Of a stretch of 64,000 nucleotides of DNA, positions 1 to 7,679 are shown piece after piece. Source of the DNA: an uncultured Erythrobacter sp. Lineage in GTDB: Bacteria; Pseudomonadota; Alphaproteobacteria; Sphingomonadales; Sphingomonadaceae. The first letter of the stretch is position 1; the number at the start of each line of letters is the position of its first letter. The position numbers and the translations under genes are program-made. The notes below the pieces were generated by a model, which was given only the letters and a program-made list of their open reading frames with translations, searched no databases and had not been told where the DNA came from. The stretch lies in the NCBI GenBank assembly GCA_947493165.1, contig CANLPY010000002.1:434001-498000 (forward strand), in the 5' to 3' direction.

Positions 1-1459
1 TGCCTGGACGGTTAGAGAAGTTCGAAATCTGACCGTTTGGAGCGACCGACCCGACCAGAATGAAGGTCGTGTCGCTGGCGTAGTTCCAATCGATATCAGC
101 CGTTTGAGTGATCCCGTCATTACCAGCAGCGACAACATACGTTGTCTCGTGGTTCCAGCGTGCGAGGTGCTGGCTGTTAAGCACATCAGCCAGGCCTTGT
201 GAGACCGCCCAACCGCTTTCGCCGAGCGACAGGTTGATGGCGCTGACATAGCCGGTATCGTTCCCGCCCACGTATCTGTAAAGGATCTGCTCGATGCCGG
301 ATTGCACATTGTCCCATGTGGCCGTGTTATCGGCATCGAATGGGTTGTAAGTGGCGAGCTTAGCCTTCGGTGCAATACCCATCACGCCTTCGCCGTCGTG
401 TGCGGCCGCGATTAAGCTAGCAACGCCAGCGCCGTGGCCATTGACGGTTGTCGAACCACCGCCTGACCAAGCGATGTTGTCAGCAAGATCAGCGTCGGCA
501 CTAAAGCTGCCGTCAATCACGCCGATGATGGCTTGCTTGCCCTCGCCCTGGATCTGAGTGATCGCCGGGGTCCAATTGATCGTGCGCATCCAGTGATCGA
601 CAGCGTCAATGCCTGAATAGCCTTGCAAAGTGTCGTGCCAATCAAGGAAGAAGGCTGCGCGATCACCGGCAGACTTGCCCGCAAGTGAAACTTTATTATT
701 GAGCGAGACACCGTGACGAGCAAGAATTTCCGTCACCAGATCGCCGCGGAATGATTTGCCTGTTTCGGCTTCATAAGTAGCGCCGAATTGTGCCTCAGCC
801 TGACTGATCAGCGTATCAAGTGCTTTCAAGATCCTATCGGGCGTACCATCGTATTCAAGGAAGTATCTTCCGCCATCTCGTTCATATTTAAGTTTACCCC
901 AAACCTGATCAGTAGCTGCTAATTGCGCGCTGTTTGCTGCCCAGAATTCGCCGAGCAGCTTCAGGTTCGTCGCATCAAATGCGCCGATATCGCCATAAAA
1001 CGCATCAATATCGCCCCAGAATGCGCCGATATCTCCATAGAATGGACTGATATCGCCGTAGAATGGATTGATGTCGCCATAGAACGCGCCGATGTCACCA
1101 TAGAACGGATTGATGTCACCCCAGAACGCATCGATATCGCCATAAAACGCGCCGATATCTCCATAGAAGGCATCAATATCGCCATAATTTGGATCGATTG
1201 AGCGGGCGGTCACCACACCGCTAGAGATCGGCGCGTCAAACTGATTAGGAACACTGATCAATTCAGGTGCAGAGACGTTCACCGTCTCAACACGCACCGC
1301 CGCAGTCAATGGCGTTGCCACATCATCAAAGGCAAGGTCTATCCCTGGTGCACCGGCAGGCGCGAGCGGCAATTCTCCTTGCTCTTGCGCATGTGCTGCA
1401 CTGGCGAGCGACGATGCGATCGCAATGCTGGCAACTCCAAATGTGAACCTGTTACTCAT
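1..1459 (-). CDS. S8 (subtilisin-like) serine protease, secreted, C-terminus cut by window edge
   Basis: The frame is open from an ATG at 1459 to the window edge, giving about 486 residues. Residues 1-24 look like a signal peptide ending AHA before QEQ. The N-terminal region carries ten heptads of the form [Y/W]GDI-x-[A/P]-F (a separate entry). The protease domain follows: IIGVIDGSF holds the likely catalytic Asp, NGHGAGVASLIAA the catalytic His, and VVAAGND the oxyanion-hole Asn. The catalytic Ser must lie beyond the edge. These motifs in this order are typical of peptidase family S8. It is probably a surface or secreted protease, since the gene looks large and may carry a further C-terminal domain outside the window. 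The substrate is unknown. The family call is firm; the role is inference. Confidence 0.88.
   Translation of the reverse strand, partial: MSNRFTFGVASIAIASSLASAAHAQEQGELPLAPAGAPGIDLAFDDVATPLTAAVRVETVNVSAPELISVPNQFDAPISSGVVTARSIDPNYGDIDAFYGDIGAFYGDIDAFWGDINPFYGDIGAFYGDINPFYGDISPFYGDIGAFWGDIDAFYGDIGAFDATNLKLLGEFWAANSAQLAATDQVWGKLKYERDGGRYFLEYDGTPDRILKALDTLISQAEAQFGATYEAETGKSFRGDLVTEILARHGVSLNNKVSLAGKSAGDRAAFFLDWHDTLQGYSGIDAVDHWMRTINWTPAITQIQGEGKQAIIGVIDGSFSADADLADNIAWSGGGSTTVNGHGAGVASLIAAAHDGEGVMGIAPKAKLATYNPFDADNTATWDNVQSGIEQILYRYVGGNDTGYVSAINLSLGESGWAVSQGLADVLNSQHLARWNHETTYVVAAGNDGITQTADIDWNYASDTTFILVGSVAPNGQISNFSNRPG
977..1186 (-). repeat. Ten tandem 21-bp repeats encoding YGDIxAF heptads
   Basis: Ten consecutive 21-bp units encode heptads with the consensus Y/W-G-D-I-D/G/N/S-A/P-F. 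The third-position bases vary between units while the amino acids barely change, so the peptide pattern rather than the DNA seems to be under selection. The repeats lie between the signal peptide and the protease domain. Confidence 0.9.
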
Positions 1460-1823
1460 GGTCTCAATCCAATTTCCGTTCGTAAGCGCCACAAAGCGCA
1501 ATTCGATAGGGACGGAATAGCGGAAGAGGTGTTCGACCTAAGTTGACCCCAATGGTTAAAAAATTAGGAATTTTGCACGGTGCCGCAACTGAGCGAAAAC
1601 ACAGGGCTTTCCCTTAACTAACCCGGAATCGCCGTTCATGGGAGTTAACTTGGAGTAAACGCGCAAATCACGGCAGATGCTGAGCGTTTTCGGCGAGCCT
1701 TTCATTAATCTTCTGAGGCGCCCAAAGTCCTTGCCGCGCCTGTGATTCGTTTCCTGGAAATTTGCGAGAATTTCGGCAGAAGTATTCGCGCGGCTTCGCC
1801 GATAGGGGTTCCGCAAAATGCAG
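1460..1823. other. Intergenic region without a convincing gene
   Basis: This 364-base gap separates two minus-strand genes. A possible 86-codon minus-strand frame (1556-1816) has an Arg-rich composition, no recognisable domain and no ribosome binding site, so I treat it as non-coding. It should contain the promoter and leader of the S8 protease gene. I could not pick out a clear promoter. Confidence 0.5.
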
Positions 1824-2402
1824 TTACCTCGATAGTTGCGGTATTAGGCTAAGCAGCTGCTCCGCTACTCCCCTGAGCCGATGTGGCGGCGAACCAGACC
1901 GCGCCAAAATTCTAAGGCCAATATAACCTGCCAAAAGCGTGCCGGATAACTCATTCTCTTGCTGCTCTACATCTTGACCAGCGGACAGCGCCTTCTGGAA
2001 GGTCTGCCGCCACCGCTCCAACATGGCCGCTACTTGGATGCCTATCTCATGATCAATAGACGTGCGATCGGCGCTGGCATTGCATAAGAAGCATCCACGC
2101 CTGCCATCGCTGCTTTCGACCTCATCAATGATCGCCTCAAACAGTGCTGCAAATGCTTTTTTGGGATCCAAAACAGAGGCGAGAATGCGCGCAGCATCGC
2201 GGATTTCGGTGCGCTCATAATCGCCAAGCGCCTTCAGGTACATTTGTTGTTTGTCTCCAAACTCCCGGTAGAGCGTCTGTTTGGGCAACGCGGAGGCCAC
2301 TTCAAGGTCGTGAAGCGATGTCCCTTCGAATCCATTTTGCCAAAACTGCATCTTAATAGCGCTTAGCGCCGACTGGGGATCGTATAATTTTGTCCGTCCC
2401 AT
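1824..2402 (-). CDS. TetR/AcrR family transcriptional regulator
   Basis: This 192-residue protein has the TetR layout. The N-terminal helix-turn-helix spans about residues 8-55 (NGFEGTSLHDLEVASALPKQTLYREFGDKQ), followed by an all-helical ligand-binding domain. The size fits the family. A GGAG ribosome binding site lies just before the ATG at 2402. It is divergent from the DUF417 membrane protein gene at 2567, with a 164-base gap that holds inverted repeats, so it probably represses that gene and itself. The C-terminal domain contains cysteines (GCFLCNAS), which could sense electrophiles or oxidants, but that is inference. The ligand is unknown. Confidence 0.85.
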   Translation of the reverse strand: MGRTKLYDPQSALSAIKMQFWQNGFEGTSLHDLEVASALPKQTLYREFGDKQQMYLKALGDYERTEIRDAARILASVLDPKKAFAALFEAIIDEVESSDGRRGCFLCNASADRTSIDHEIGIQVAAMLERWRQTFQKALSAGQDVEQQENELSGTLLAGYIGLRILARSGSPPHRLRGVAEQLLSLIPQLSR

Positions 2403-2421
2403 TGGGGCTCTCCATTATTTT

Positions 2422-2499
2422 GTTACCGATGTGTAACTTATCTTACTTTCCGTTCGAATTACCGATTAGTCACCCATGGCAACGCCTGTTTGTGACTAA
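2422..2499. promoter_or_regulatory. Candidate TetR operator region with two inverted repeats
   Basis: Two dyads lie between the divergent TetR and DUF417 genes. GTTAC-N6-GTAAC is at 2422-2437. TTAGTCAC (2466-2473) pairs with GTGACTAA (2492-2499) across 18 bases. A further GTAAC half-site follows at about 2503. TetR repressors bind such dyads in divergent promoters; which dyad is used is not known. Confidence 0.45.
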
Positions 2500-2566
2500 A
2501 TAGTAACGTATTCATTGTGACCAGCCAACAGGGAAATGTTGCAGTCGCAAATTTAGGAGAACGACA

Positions 2567-3046
2567 ATGACCATCAACAATGACACTCAAACCGCCCAGC
2601 CCCAAGACAGCAACTTGCCGCGCATCGCTGCGACAATTGCGCTGCCAGTGATTTTCTTCTGGTTCGGAGGGATGAAATTCACATCCTATGAAGCGGAAGC
2701 CATTAGCGGACTCATAACCAACAGCCCACTGATCGCTTTCACACAAAACTTGTTTTCCAATCAGGGTATATCAAATCTCATCGGTACGATTGAAATCATC
2801 ATCGGATTGCTCATTGCCGCCCGTTTCTTCGCGCCGAGACTGGCACAAATTGGTGGCTATCTGGCAGCGGCTACCTTCGCTTTAACAGCCTCATTCTTTC
2901 TCAGCACTCCTGGCGTTTTTGAGCCAAGCGTCGGTGGACTTGGAATCTCCGTTATGCCCGGTCAATTCTTGCTGAAGGATATCGGCCTTTTTGCACTGTC
3001 ACTGTTTGTGGCAACCGACGCGGCGAAGGCAGCCAAAGCGGCCTAA
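2567..3046 (+). CDS. DUF417 (YkgB/RclC-like) inner-membrane protein
   Basis: This 159-residue protein has about four membrane helices and resembles the DUF417 family, which includes E. coli RclC (YkgB) of the reactive-chlorine resistance system. Recognisable pieces are the FFWFGGMKFTSYEAEAI segment after the first helix and the VMPGQFLLKDIGLFALSL segment near the C-terminus. The start at 2567 has a good AGGAG ribosome binding site. It is divergent from a TetR regulator and followed by a strong hairpin, so it is probably transcribed alone. A role in tolerance to reactive electrophiles or oxidants is inferred from the family and from the neighbouring AhpD-like gene. Confidence 0.75.
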   Translation: MTINNDTQTAQPQDSNLPRIAATIALPVIFFWFGGMKFTSYEAEAISGLITNSPLIAFTQNLFSNQGISNLIGTIEIIIGLLIAARFFAPRLAQIGGYLAAATFALTASFFLSTPGVFEPSVGGLGISVMPGQFLLKDIGLFALSLFVATDAAKAAKAA

Positions 3047-3071
3047 ACCTCCGCACAATAAGCATCAACCA

Positions 3072-3106
3072 GAAGGGCCGTCCTTAATCAATAAGGACGG
3101 CCCTTC
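3072..3106 (+). terminator. Strong hairpin after the DUF417 gene
   Basis: GAAGGGCCGTCCTTA (3072-3086) pairs perfectly with TAAGGACGGCCCTTC (3092-3106) around a 5-base loop. No clear T-tract follows, so it may be a factor-dependent terminator or an RNA-stabilising 3' end. Confidence 0.6.
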
Positions 3107-3243
3107 GCCTAAGATCACTGCGAGTACGTTGCCCGCAGCAAGTACAAGCGCCAAGCCCCCTGAATTGCAACCTAAGGTCGGCCTTCCATCCAGTTCAAGC
3201 AGTACTGATCGAGGAAATATCTGACACACGCATGGCATCTTCT

Positions 3244-3308
3244 GGACGATCTGCAAAGAAGTTTGCATCGTGAGGGAATTAACGGAATCTTGCCGGACGA
3301 TCTGCGAA
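3244..3308 (+). promoter_or_regulatory. Direct repeat GGACGATCTGC-x-AA, candidate AraC operator
   Basis: GGACGATCTGCAA (3244-3256) and GGACGATCTGCGAA (3295-3308) are direct repeats 51 bases apart, immediately upstream of the AraC-type gene at 3325. AraC-family proteins bind direct repeats with helical phasing. A similar sequence, GGACGATGTGAA, lies on the minus strand at 4261-4272 before the CMD gene. Together these suggest autoregulation and control of the downstream cluster. Confidence 0.45.
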
Positions 3309-3324
3309 CATCTATCTTATTGGT

Positions 3325-4257
3325 ATGGATATTCTCAACGACATATTGAACACGCTCGATCTGAATGGCGCTCTCTACTTTCGCACCGATTTCTCGCCGC
3401 CATGGGCTGTGACGGTCCCAGTGCTGGAAGGCGCGGCAAGGTTTCATCTTGTCGTACAGGGCCAATGTACGGTCACACTCCCCAACAATAAGATAAAGGT
3501 CTTAAATCCAGGCGATCTAGTGCTCATTCCGCGTGGCCAGACACATATTTTGTCCGATGCTCCGGTTGATGACGCACCGCCCCTCGAGACAGTGCTAGAG
3601 CAAGTTCAGTACGATGGAAGCGGGGTCTTGCGAGTGGGGGACGGTGATGTAACGGCAAGCACTCAACTTGTTTGTGGTCACTTCACATTTCGAGAGAAAG
3701 CCGACCACGCAATGCTCCAAGCTATACCGGACCATTTGATTGTTACTTCAGCGATGCGCGCTGAAAACTCATGGCTGGATGATATTCTTCGCCTCATCAG
3801 CCGCCATATGTTTTCTGATCGTGCCGGTTTGGAAGCGTCAGTCCGACGACTTTCGGAGGTCATGTTCATCGAGTTGATGCGGTTGGCGTTAGAGAGCAAA
3901 GATAACGAGCAACTGCGACCCGCGCTCAGCGGCTTTCGAGATCCACAAATCGGTCATTCACTGGCGATCATTCACAAGGATCTGCAAAACCCCTGGACGG
4001 TTGGCAGCCTAGCCAAAGAGGTTGGCATGTCGCGCAGCAGTTTCGCGGATCGCTTTGCAAACCTGATGGGGCAAGGTCCGATGGCTTACCTCACCGATTG
4101 GCGATTGCAGAAGGCGCTGGCGTTGCTCGAAACAAATAGGATCAGCGTACAGCAGATCGCGAGCGAAACAGGCTACCAATCACCGGCCGCGTTCACCCGC
4201 GCTTTTACTGCCAAGTTCGGCGTAACTCCGACACAATATCGCCGGTCTCACCTCTAA
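3325..4257 (+). CDS. AraC family transcriptional regulator with N-terminal cupin
   Basis: This 310-residue regulator has an N-terminal cupin-like sensor domain (about residues 20-180, with LNPGDLVLIPRGQTHIL). Its C-terminal AraC/XylS domain has two helix-turn-helix motifs: WTVGSLAKEVGMSRSSFADRF and the segment ISVQQIASETGYQSPAAFTRAF ending FGVTPTQYRR. The layout matches the Cupin_6 plus HTH_18 group. It is followed in the same orientation by the CMD, YHS and MAPEG genes, and a direct repeat sits in its promoter. It is therefore the likely activator of this cluster. The effector is unknown. Confidence 0.9.
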   Translation: MDILNDILNTLDLNGALYFRTDFSPPWAVTVPVLEGAARFHLVVQGQCTVTLPNNKIKVLNPGDLVLIPRGQTHILSDAPVDDAPPLETVLEQVQYDGSGVLRVGDGDVTASTQLVCGHFTFREKADHAMLQAIPDHLIVTSAMRAENSWLDDILRLISRHMFSDRAGLEASVRRLSEVMFIELMRLALESKDNEQLRPALSGFRDPQIGHSLAIIHKDLQNPWTVGSLAKEVGMSRSSFADRFANLMGQGPMAYLTDWRLQKALALLETNRISVQQIASETGYQSPAAFTRAFTAKFGVTPTQYRRSHL

Positions 4258-4372
4258 ATTTTCACATCGTCCAATCAAATTTGCCGTTCGTCTCTACTTA
4301 GAGCAACGACATTGCCCTAAAGTCCAACAGCCGTACCAAGCGCTCCATCGTCACTCAAACGTAGGAGCAAAC

Positions 4373-4921
4373 ATGGCACGTATCGAACCTGTGAATATCG
4401 AATCAGCTGATCCAAAGGCAGCTGAGTTGCTGGGCAATGTTAAGTCAAGTCTGGGCATGGTGCCGAATATTTTCGCTACTATGGCGAACTCACCCGCTGT
4501 CCTAGAGGGTTATCTCAGCCTTTCAGGCTCTCTGGGATCGGCAAGCCTGTCCGCCCAAACGAACGAGCAGATCGCACTCGCAGTGGCTGGCGCTAACACC
4601 TGCGATTACTGTGCTTCTGCCCACACTGCGCTCGGCAAGATGGCCGGTCTTTCGCAAGAAGAGACGAACCGCAATATCCGCGGGGAGTCAGAGGATCCTA
4701 AAGCTCAGCTCGTTCTCAATTTCGCTCGGGAAATCGTCAGCGAGAAAGGCCGTGTCAACGAAGCGACCTTACATACCCTACGCACAAACGGCTTTGCAGA
4801 TCAGCAGATTCTGGAAATTTTCGGCCAAGTCATGGCCAATATTTTCACGAACTACTTCAACCATTTGGCCGAAACCCAAATCGACTTCCCTATCGTCAAT
4901 TCACAAATCGATGCGGCTTGA
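4373..4921 (+). CDS. Carboxymuconolactone decarboxylase (AhpD-like) family protein
   Basis: This 182-residue protein is of the AhpD/CMD fold. The redox motif CDYCASAH (CxxC followed three residues later by His) is the signature of alkylhydroperoxidase-like members rather than true decarboxylases. The surrounding segment NEQIALAVAGANTCDYCASAH is typical. Such proteins are proposed to reduce peroxides or to act as thiol oxidoreductases in the cytoplasm. A ribosome binding site (AGGAG) precedes the ATG at 4373. The gene lies downstream of the AraC regulator and upstream of YHS and MAPEG genes, which suggests a stress-inducible unit. Confidence 0.88.
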   Translation: MARIEPVNIESADPKAAELLGNVKSSLGMVPNIFATMANSPAVLEGYLSLSGSLGSASLSAQTNEQIALAVAGANTCDYCASAHTALGKMAGLSQEETNRNIRGESEDPKAQLVLNFAREIVSEKGRVNEATLHTLRTNGFADQQILEIFGQVMANIFTNYFNHLAETQIDFPIVNSQIDAA

Positions 4922-4963
4922 ACCCTCCCCACATGTGAAACCAACAATCTGAAAGGTATTACA

Positions 4964-5446
4964 ATGCTTAAGCAAACCTCCATCGCAGCCTTTGCCGTCA
5001 TGGCAGCCGTGTCGTCAACCGTCGCTGTCGCTGCAGACGAATACAACGTTTCTTCTGGCCTCACCGCTGCAAGCGCTCCTCTTGCACTTCACGGCGTCGA
5101 CACCGTTGCCTTTGTCAGCACTGGCAACCGTATCCAAGGCGCTGCGAAGTTCACAGCCGTTCACGACGGCGTAGCGTATTATTTCTCAACCCAAGAGAAT
5201 CTCGACACCTTCAATGCTGCGCCAGGACAGTACATCCCGCAAAACGGTGGTTTCTGCACATTTGGTGTGTCTGTCGGGAAAAAGTTCGACGGTGATCCGC
5301 GCTGGGCGGATGTGCGCGATGGCAAGCTGTACGTCTTTCTGAGCGAAGCAATCTTCAACGCCTATCAGCGCGATCCCGAAGGAACCATCGCCAAAGCGGA
5401 GACCAATTGGCGGCAAATTCGAAGCACAGCTGCTACCGAACTGTAA
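4964..5446 (+). CDS. Secreted YHS-domain protein
   Basis: This 160-residue protein starts with a signal peptide (cleavage probably after VAVAADE, near residue 25). It has a YHS-like domain: LHGVDTVAFV, a central YYFSTQENLDTF, then the segment containing GGFCTFGVSVGKKFDGDP and DGKLYVFLSE. The pattern matches the family annotated as YHS-domain (seleno)proteins, in which the Cys of the FC/YC position can be selenocysteine in some members; here it is a normal Cys. The YHS domain is often linked to metal binding, so a periplasmic metal or redox role is possible. It sits between the CMD and MAPEG genes. Confidence 0.8.
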   Translation: MLKQTSIAAFAVMAAVSSTVAVAADEYNVSSGLTAASAPLALHGVDTVAFVSTGNRIQGAAKFTAVHDGVAYYFSTQENLDTFNAAPGQYIPQNGGFCTFGVSVGKKFDGDPRWADVRDGKLYVFLSEAIFNAYQRDPEGTIAKAETNWRQIRSTAATEL

Positions 5447-5564
5447 TCAATGAACAGGGCCGTGGAGAAACGCGCGGCCCTGCTTCCCCACACAAATAGA
5501 AATACAAGGGGCGCCAAAGCATCGTGTTTTCGCCGCCCTATTCTTACCATTAGGAGGATAAATC

Positions 5565-5975
5565 ATGGAAACAGCTTACACTTATCTCGCACTGAGCGGT
5601 CTGCTGACCGTCCTGCTTTGGACACCCTATATCGTCGGACGGCTTTTCGTCTGGGGTCTCCCAACCTTTCTTACCAATTACCCCGAGGGTTTTCCAAAAC
5701 AGGAGCCCGAGACTCCCATGTGGATGGAGCGGGCTAAACGGGCCCATCTCAACATGGTCGAAACAATGCCGGCATTCATAGCGGTGGTCGTCGCAGCCGG
5801 CCTCATCGGAGACAGCTCTATTGGCGACACTGTAGGGATGTGGGCACAGGTATTTTTCTTTGCACGGATCGCACACGCCGTCGTTTACACGTTGGCCATC
5901 CCAGCCCTTCGTACGCCGGTCTATCTGATTTCCTGGGCTTCGATACTGATGATCGGCGCGCAGGTTGTGCTTTAG
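5565..5975 (+). CDS. MAPEG family membrane protein
   Basis: This 136-residue protein with four predicted membrane helices carries the MAPEG family pattern (membrane-associated proteins in eicosanoid and glutathione metabolism). The hallmark is RAKRAHLNMVETMPAF after the first helix, then FFFARIAHAVVYTLAIPALRT. Bacterial members are thought to act in glutathione-dependent detoxification. A clear AGGAGG ribosome binding site precedes the ATG. As last gene of the AraC-linked cluster it supports a role in handling reactive or hydrophobic electrophiles. The substrate is unknown. Confidence 0.88.
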   Translation: METAYTYLALSGLLTVLLWTPYIVGRLFVWGLPTFLTNYPEGFPKQEPETPMWMERAKRAHLNMVETMPAFIAVVVAAGLIGDSSIGDTVGMWAQVFFFARIAHAVVYTLAIPALRTPVYLISWASILMIGAQVVL

Positions 5976-6009
5976 TCTTTAGAATTTCGAACTGTGTTGG
6001 CGAGGTAAT

Positions 6010-6618
6010 GTGATGAACTCTACGACCTTCCAAGCTGACGAGGGCAGTGCCGACCTCGCCGACACTATACGCACATGCACCATCTGTGACGGGTTGCCCC
6101 TGGGTCCCAAGCCGATCTTCCAGTTCAGCAAAAGCTCCAAAATCCTGATCGCAGGGCAAGCGCCCGGCAGGATCACACATCACAAAGGTATTCCGTTCGA
6201 TGATCCCTCGGGTAATCGGCTAAGAAATTGGCTGGGCGTTACCCCTCAACAGTTTTACAATCCGGACCTATTCGCAATTGTGCCGATGGGGTTCTGCTTT
6301 CCGGGCACGGGCAAGAGCGGAGATCTGCCGCCTAGAACCGCATGTGCAGCCGCATGGCGCGAGAAAATCTTGGTTAGCTTAATGGAGATAGAGCTAACCT
6401 TGGTCGTTGGCGCTTACGCCCTGGATTATCATCTTGGTGAACTTCAGAAGCGAACTCTCACTGAAACAGTCGCCAACTGGCGAGAATACTGGCCACAAAT
6501 CCTGCCCCTACCCCACCCAAGCCCGCGCAACGGTTTCTGGTTGAAGAAGAACCCATGGTTCGAGACAGACATCTTGCCGGCTTTGCGATCCAAGGTACGA
6601 GATTTATCCTCGCGATAG
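6010..6618 (+). CDS. Uracil-DNA glycosylase superfamily protein
   Basis: This 202-residue protein contains the superfamily motifs. Motif 1 is ILIAGQAPGRITHHKG (GxAPG type), followed by FDDPSGNRLRNWLG. Motif 2 is LPHPSPRN near residue 170. CTICDGLPLG near the N-terminus recalls the Cys-rich N-terminal part of family 4/5-like enzymes, but a full Fe-S set is not evident. It may excise uracil or another damaged base, or it may be one of the uncharacterised members. It follows the MAPEG gene by 34 bases and could be co-transcribed. Confidence 0.8.
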   Translation: MMNSTTFQADEGSADLADTIRTCTICDGLPLGPKPIFQFSKSSKILIAGQAPGRITHHKGIPFDDPSGNRLRNWLGVTPQQFYNPDLFAIVPMGFCFPGTGKSGDLPPRTACAAAWREKILVSLMEIELTLVVGAYALDYHLGELQKRTLTETVANWREYWPQILPLPHPSPRNGFWLKKNPWFETDILPALRSKVRDLSSR

Positions 6619-6637
6619 CCGGATGCGCTGGTGGCTA

Positions 6638-6718
6638 TTAGCTATCAGAGCAAAAGCGTAGCTTGCTTGCAAGCTCATCGATAAAGAGACTGACCGGGTC
6701 GGTGAACGGTGTGGTCAT
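6638..6718 (-). CDS. 26-residue ORF coupled to the upstream small ORF
   Basis: The ATG at 6718 overlaps the stop of the preceding 52-codon ORF (ATGA), and a GGGGAG lies 5 to 10 bases upstream. The peptide begins MTTPFTDPVSLF and ends at a TAA at 6640-6638. No homology is recognised. The overlap and ribosome binding site are the only evidence that it is translated. It could be the remains of a longer gene. Confidence 0.3.
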   Translation of the reverse strand: MTTPFTDPVSLFIDELASKLRFCSDS

Positions 6719-6873
6719 GACAATCTCCCCGAAACGTCATGGATTCTCACGCGCTCTGCTTGGAAGTTGTACTCTCCGTTAATGCTCCAATCCGGTAGTA
6801 ACCGAGTAATTTCGGCTCCGAATTCGTTGGCGATCTCTTTCGGAATAGTGTCTAGGCCTTGGATAACGCTCAC
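6715..6873 (-). CDS. 52-residue hypothetical protein downstream of the Imm11-like gene
   Basis: A GTG at 6873 begins two bases after the stop of the Imm11-like gene. An excellent GGAGG ribosome binding site lies inside that gene's last codons. The product starts VSVIQGLDTIPKEIANEF and contains LLPDWSINGEYNF. It is acidic, soluble and unlike anything I recognise. Its stop overlaps the start of the next tiny ORF. The coupling suggests a real gene in the same transcript. Small companions of immunity genes are common in polymorphic-toxin loci, which is the only functional hint. Confidence 0.5.
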   Translation of the reverse strand: MSVIQGLDTIPKEIANEFGAEITRLLPDWSINGEYNFQAERVRIHDVSGRLS

Positions 6874-6875
6874 GA

Positions 6876-7616
6876 TCAGACCTCCATCATTGGATAGAAT
6901 TTGCGCGGCATGTTGAGCTCCGCTTTCGCGATCTCATCGTGGAGCTCGTCAGAGAAACAGGTCAAATCTGTGCGGAGCCCGCGCTCTCGCCACAAATGCG
7001 CGTTGCCAAAAACACTCTTGCGCAACGCGACCCCAGCCATTCCCTTTTTGGTGTCGTTGATGCGGTAAAAGTTAGGGTGTGGCTCGTGTGCTGAACCTTT
7101 TTTGCAATCGGCCAACGAAAAGCTGTCGAAATATTGGCCAACTACCAGAGTAAAAAATGGGACAGGATATACCTTCCCCTTTGGCATCCGTATTTCTAGA
7201 GGGAAAAACTGGTGTACGTCGGGTTCAAGAGTTTCGATCGCTGCCTTTAGGCCCTCATCAACCGCAGCAATGAAACTATTGAGTGTGATATATGAACCCA
7301 AGTTCTTATAACTCTTGACAGTATCAAATGTTTGTGGCGCTTCATGCCGCCTAATGACGTTAAGCTTGGGATAGGATGGAGAGAAAGTTGTGCCGATTTC
7401 GTGAACAAATTTCTTGTGAGCAAAGTAACCATAGCCAGCACCACCTTCATCGAGAATATCATCGTAGAGTTCTCGCTGAACTTCCGGCGATTGCTGGGAG
7501 TAATAGTTGTCCAGCCGTCCGCCCCAACCTAGCGCTTCCGGATCATCACCATTTTCAAATTCTCCATCAGGCCAATATTCGCCGAAACTTCTTGGCTCAA
7601 ACAACCCCCAAACCAT
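6876..7616 (-). CDS. Imm11-like (DUF1629) immunity-family protein
   Basis: I chose the ATG at 7616 because AGGAG lies just upstream; the longest frame begins at 7643. The product is about 246 residues. The segment VHQFFPLEIRMPKG and the C-terminal part with HLWRERGLRTDLTCFSDELHDEI resemble the Imm11/DUF1629 family, whose members protect against toxins of polymorphic-toxin systems. No toxin gene is visible beside it. By eye its base composition is more AT-rich than its neighbours, and it sits next to two tRNA genes, which is consistent with horizontal gain. The family call is from memory of motifs and moderately sure. Confidence 0.6.
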   Translation of the reverse strand: MVWGLFEPRSFGEYWPDGEFENGDDPEALGWGGRLDNYYSQQSPEVQRELYDDILDEGGAGYGYFAHKKFVHEIGTTFSPSYPKLNVIRRHEAPQTFDTVKSYKNLGSYITLNSFIAAVDEGLKAAIETLEPDVHQFFPLEIRMPKGKVYPVPFFTLVVGQYFDSFSLADCKKGSAHEPHPNFYRINDTKKGMAGVALRKSVFGNAHLWRERGLRTDLTCFSDELHDEIAKAELNMPRKFYPMMEV

Positions 7617-7679
7617 CACATCATCTCCTGCGCTTGCTTGCATGCGCCACGCTTCATCGCCAAACCCAACACCATTTCC

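Noticed and set aside
961-1185. Minus-strand and plus-strand frames rich in MAIS/DI repeats over the YGDI region
   Set aside because: They are other-frame readings of the S8 protease heptad repeat; the protease frame has the signal peptide and the catalytic motifs.
1556-1816. 86-codon minus-strand frame in the first intergenic region
   Set aside because: It has no ribosome binding site, no known domain and a composition unlike the neighbouring genes.
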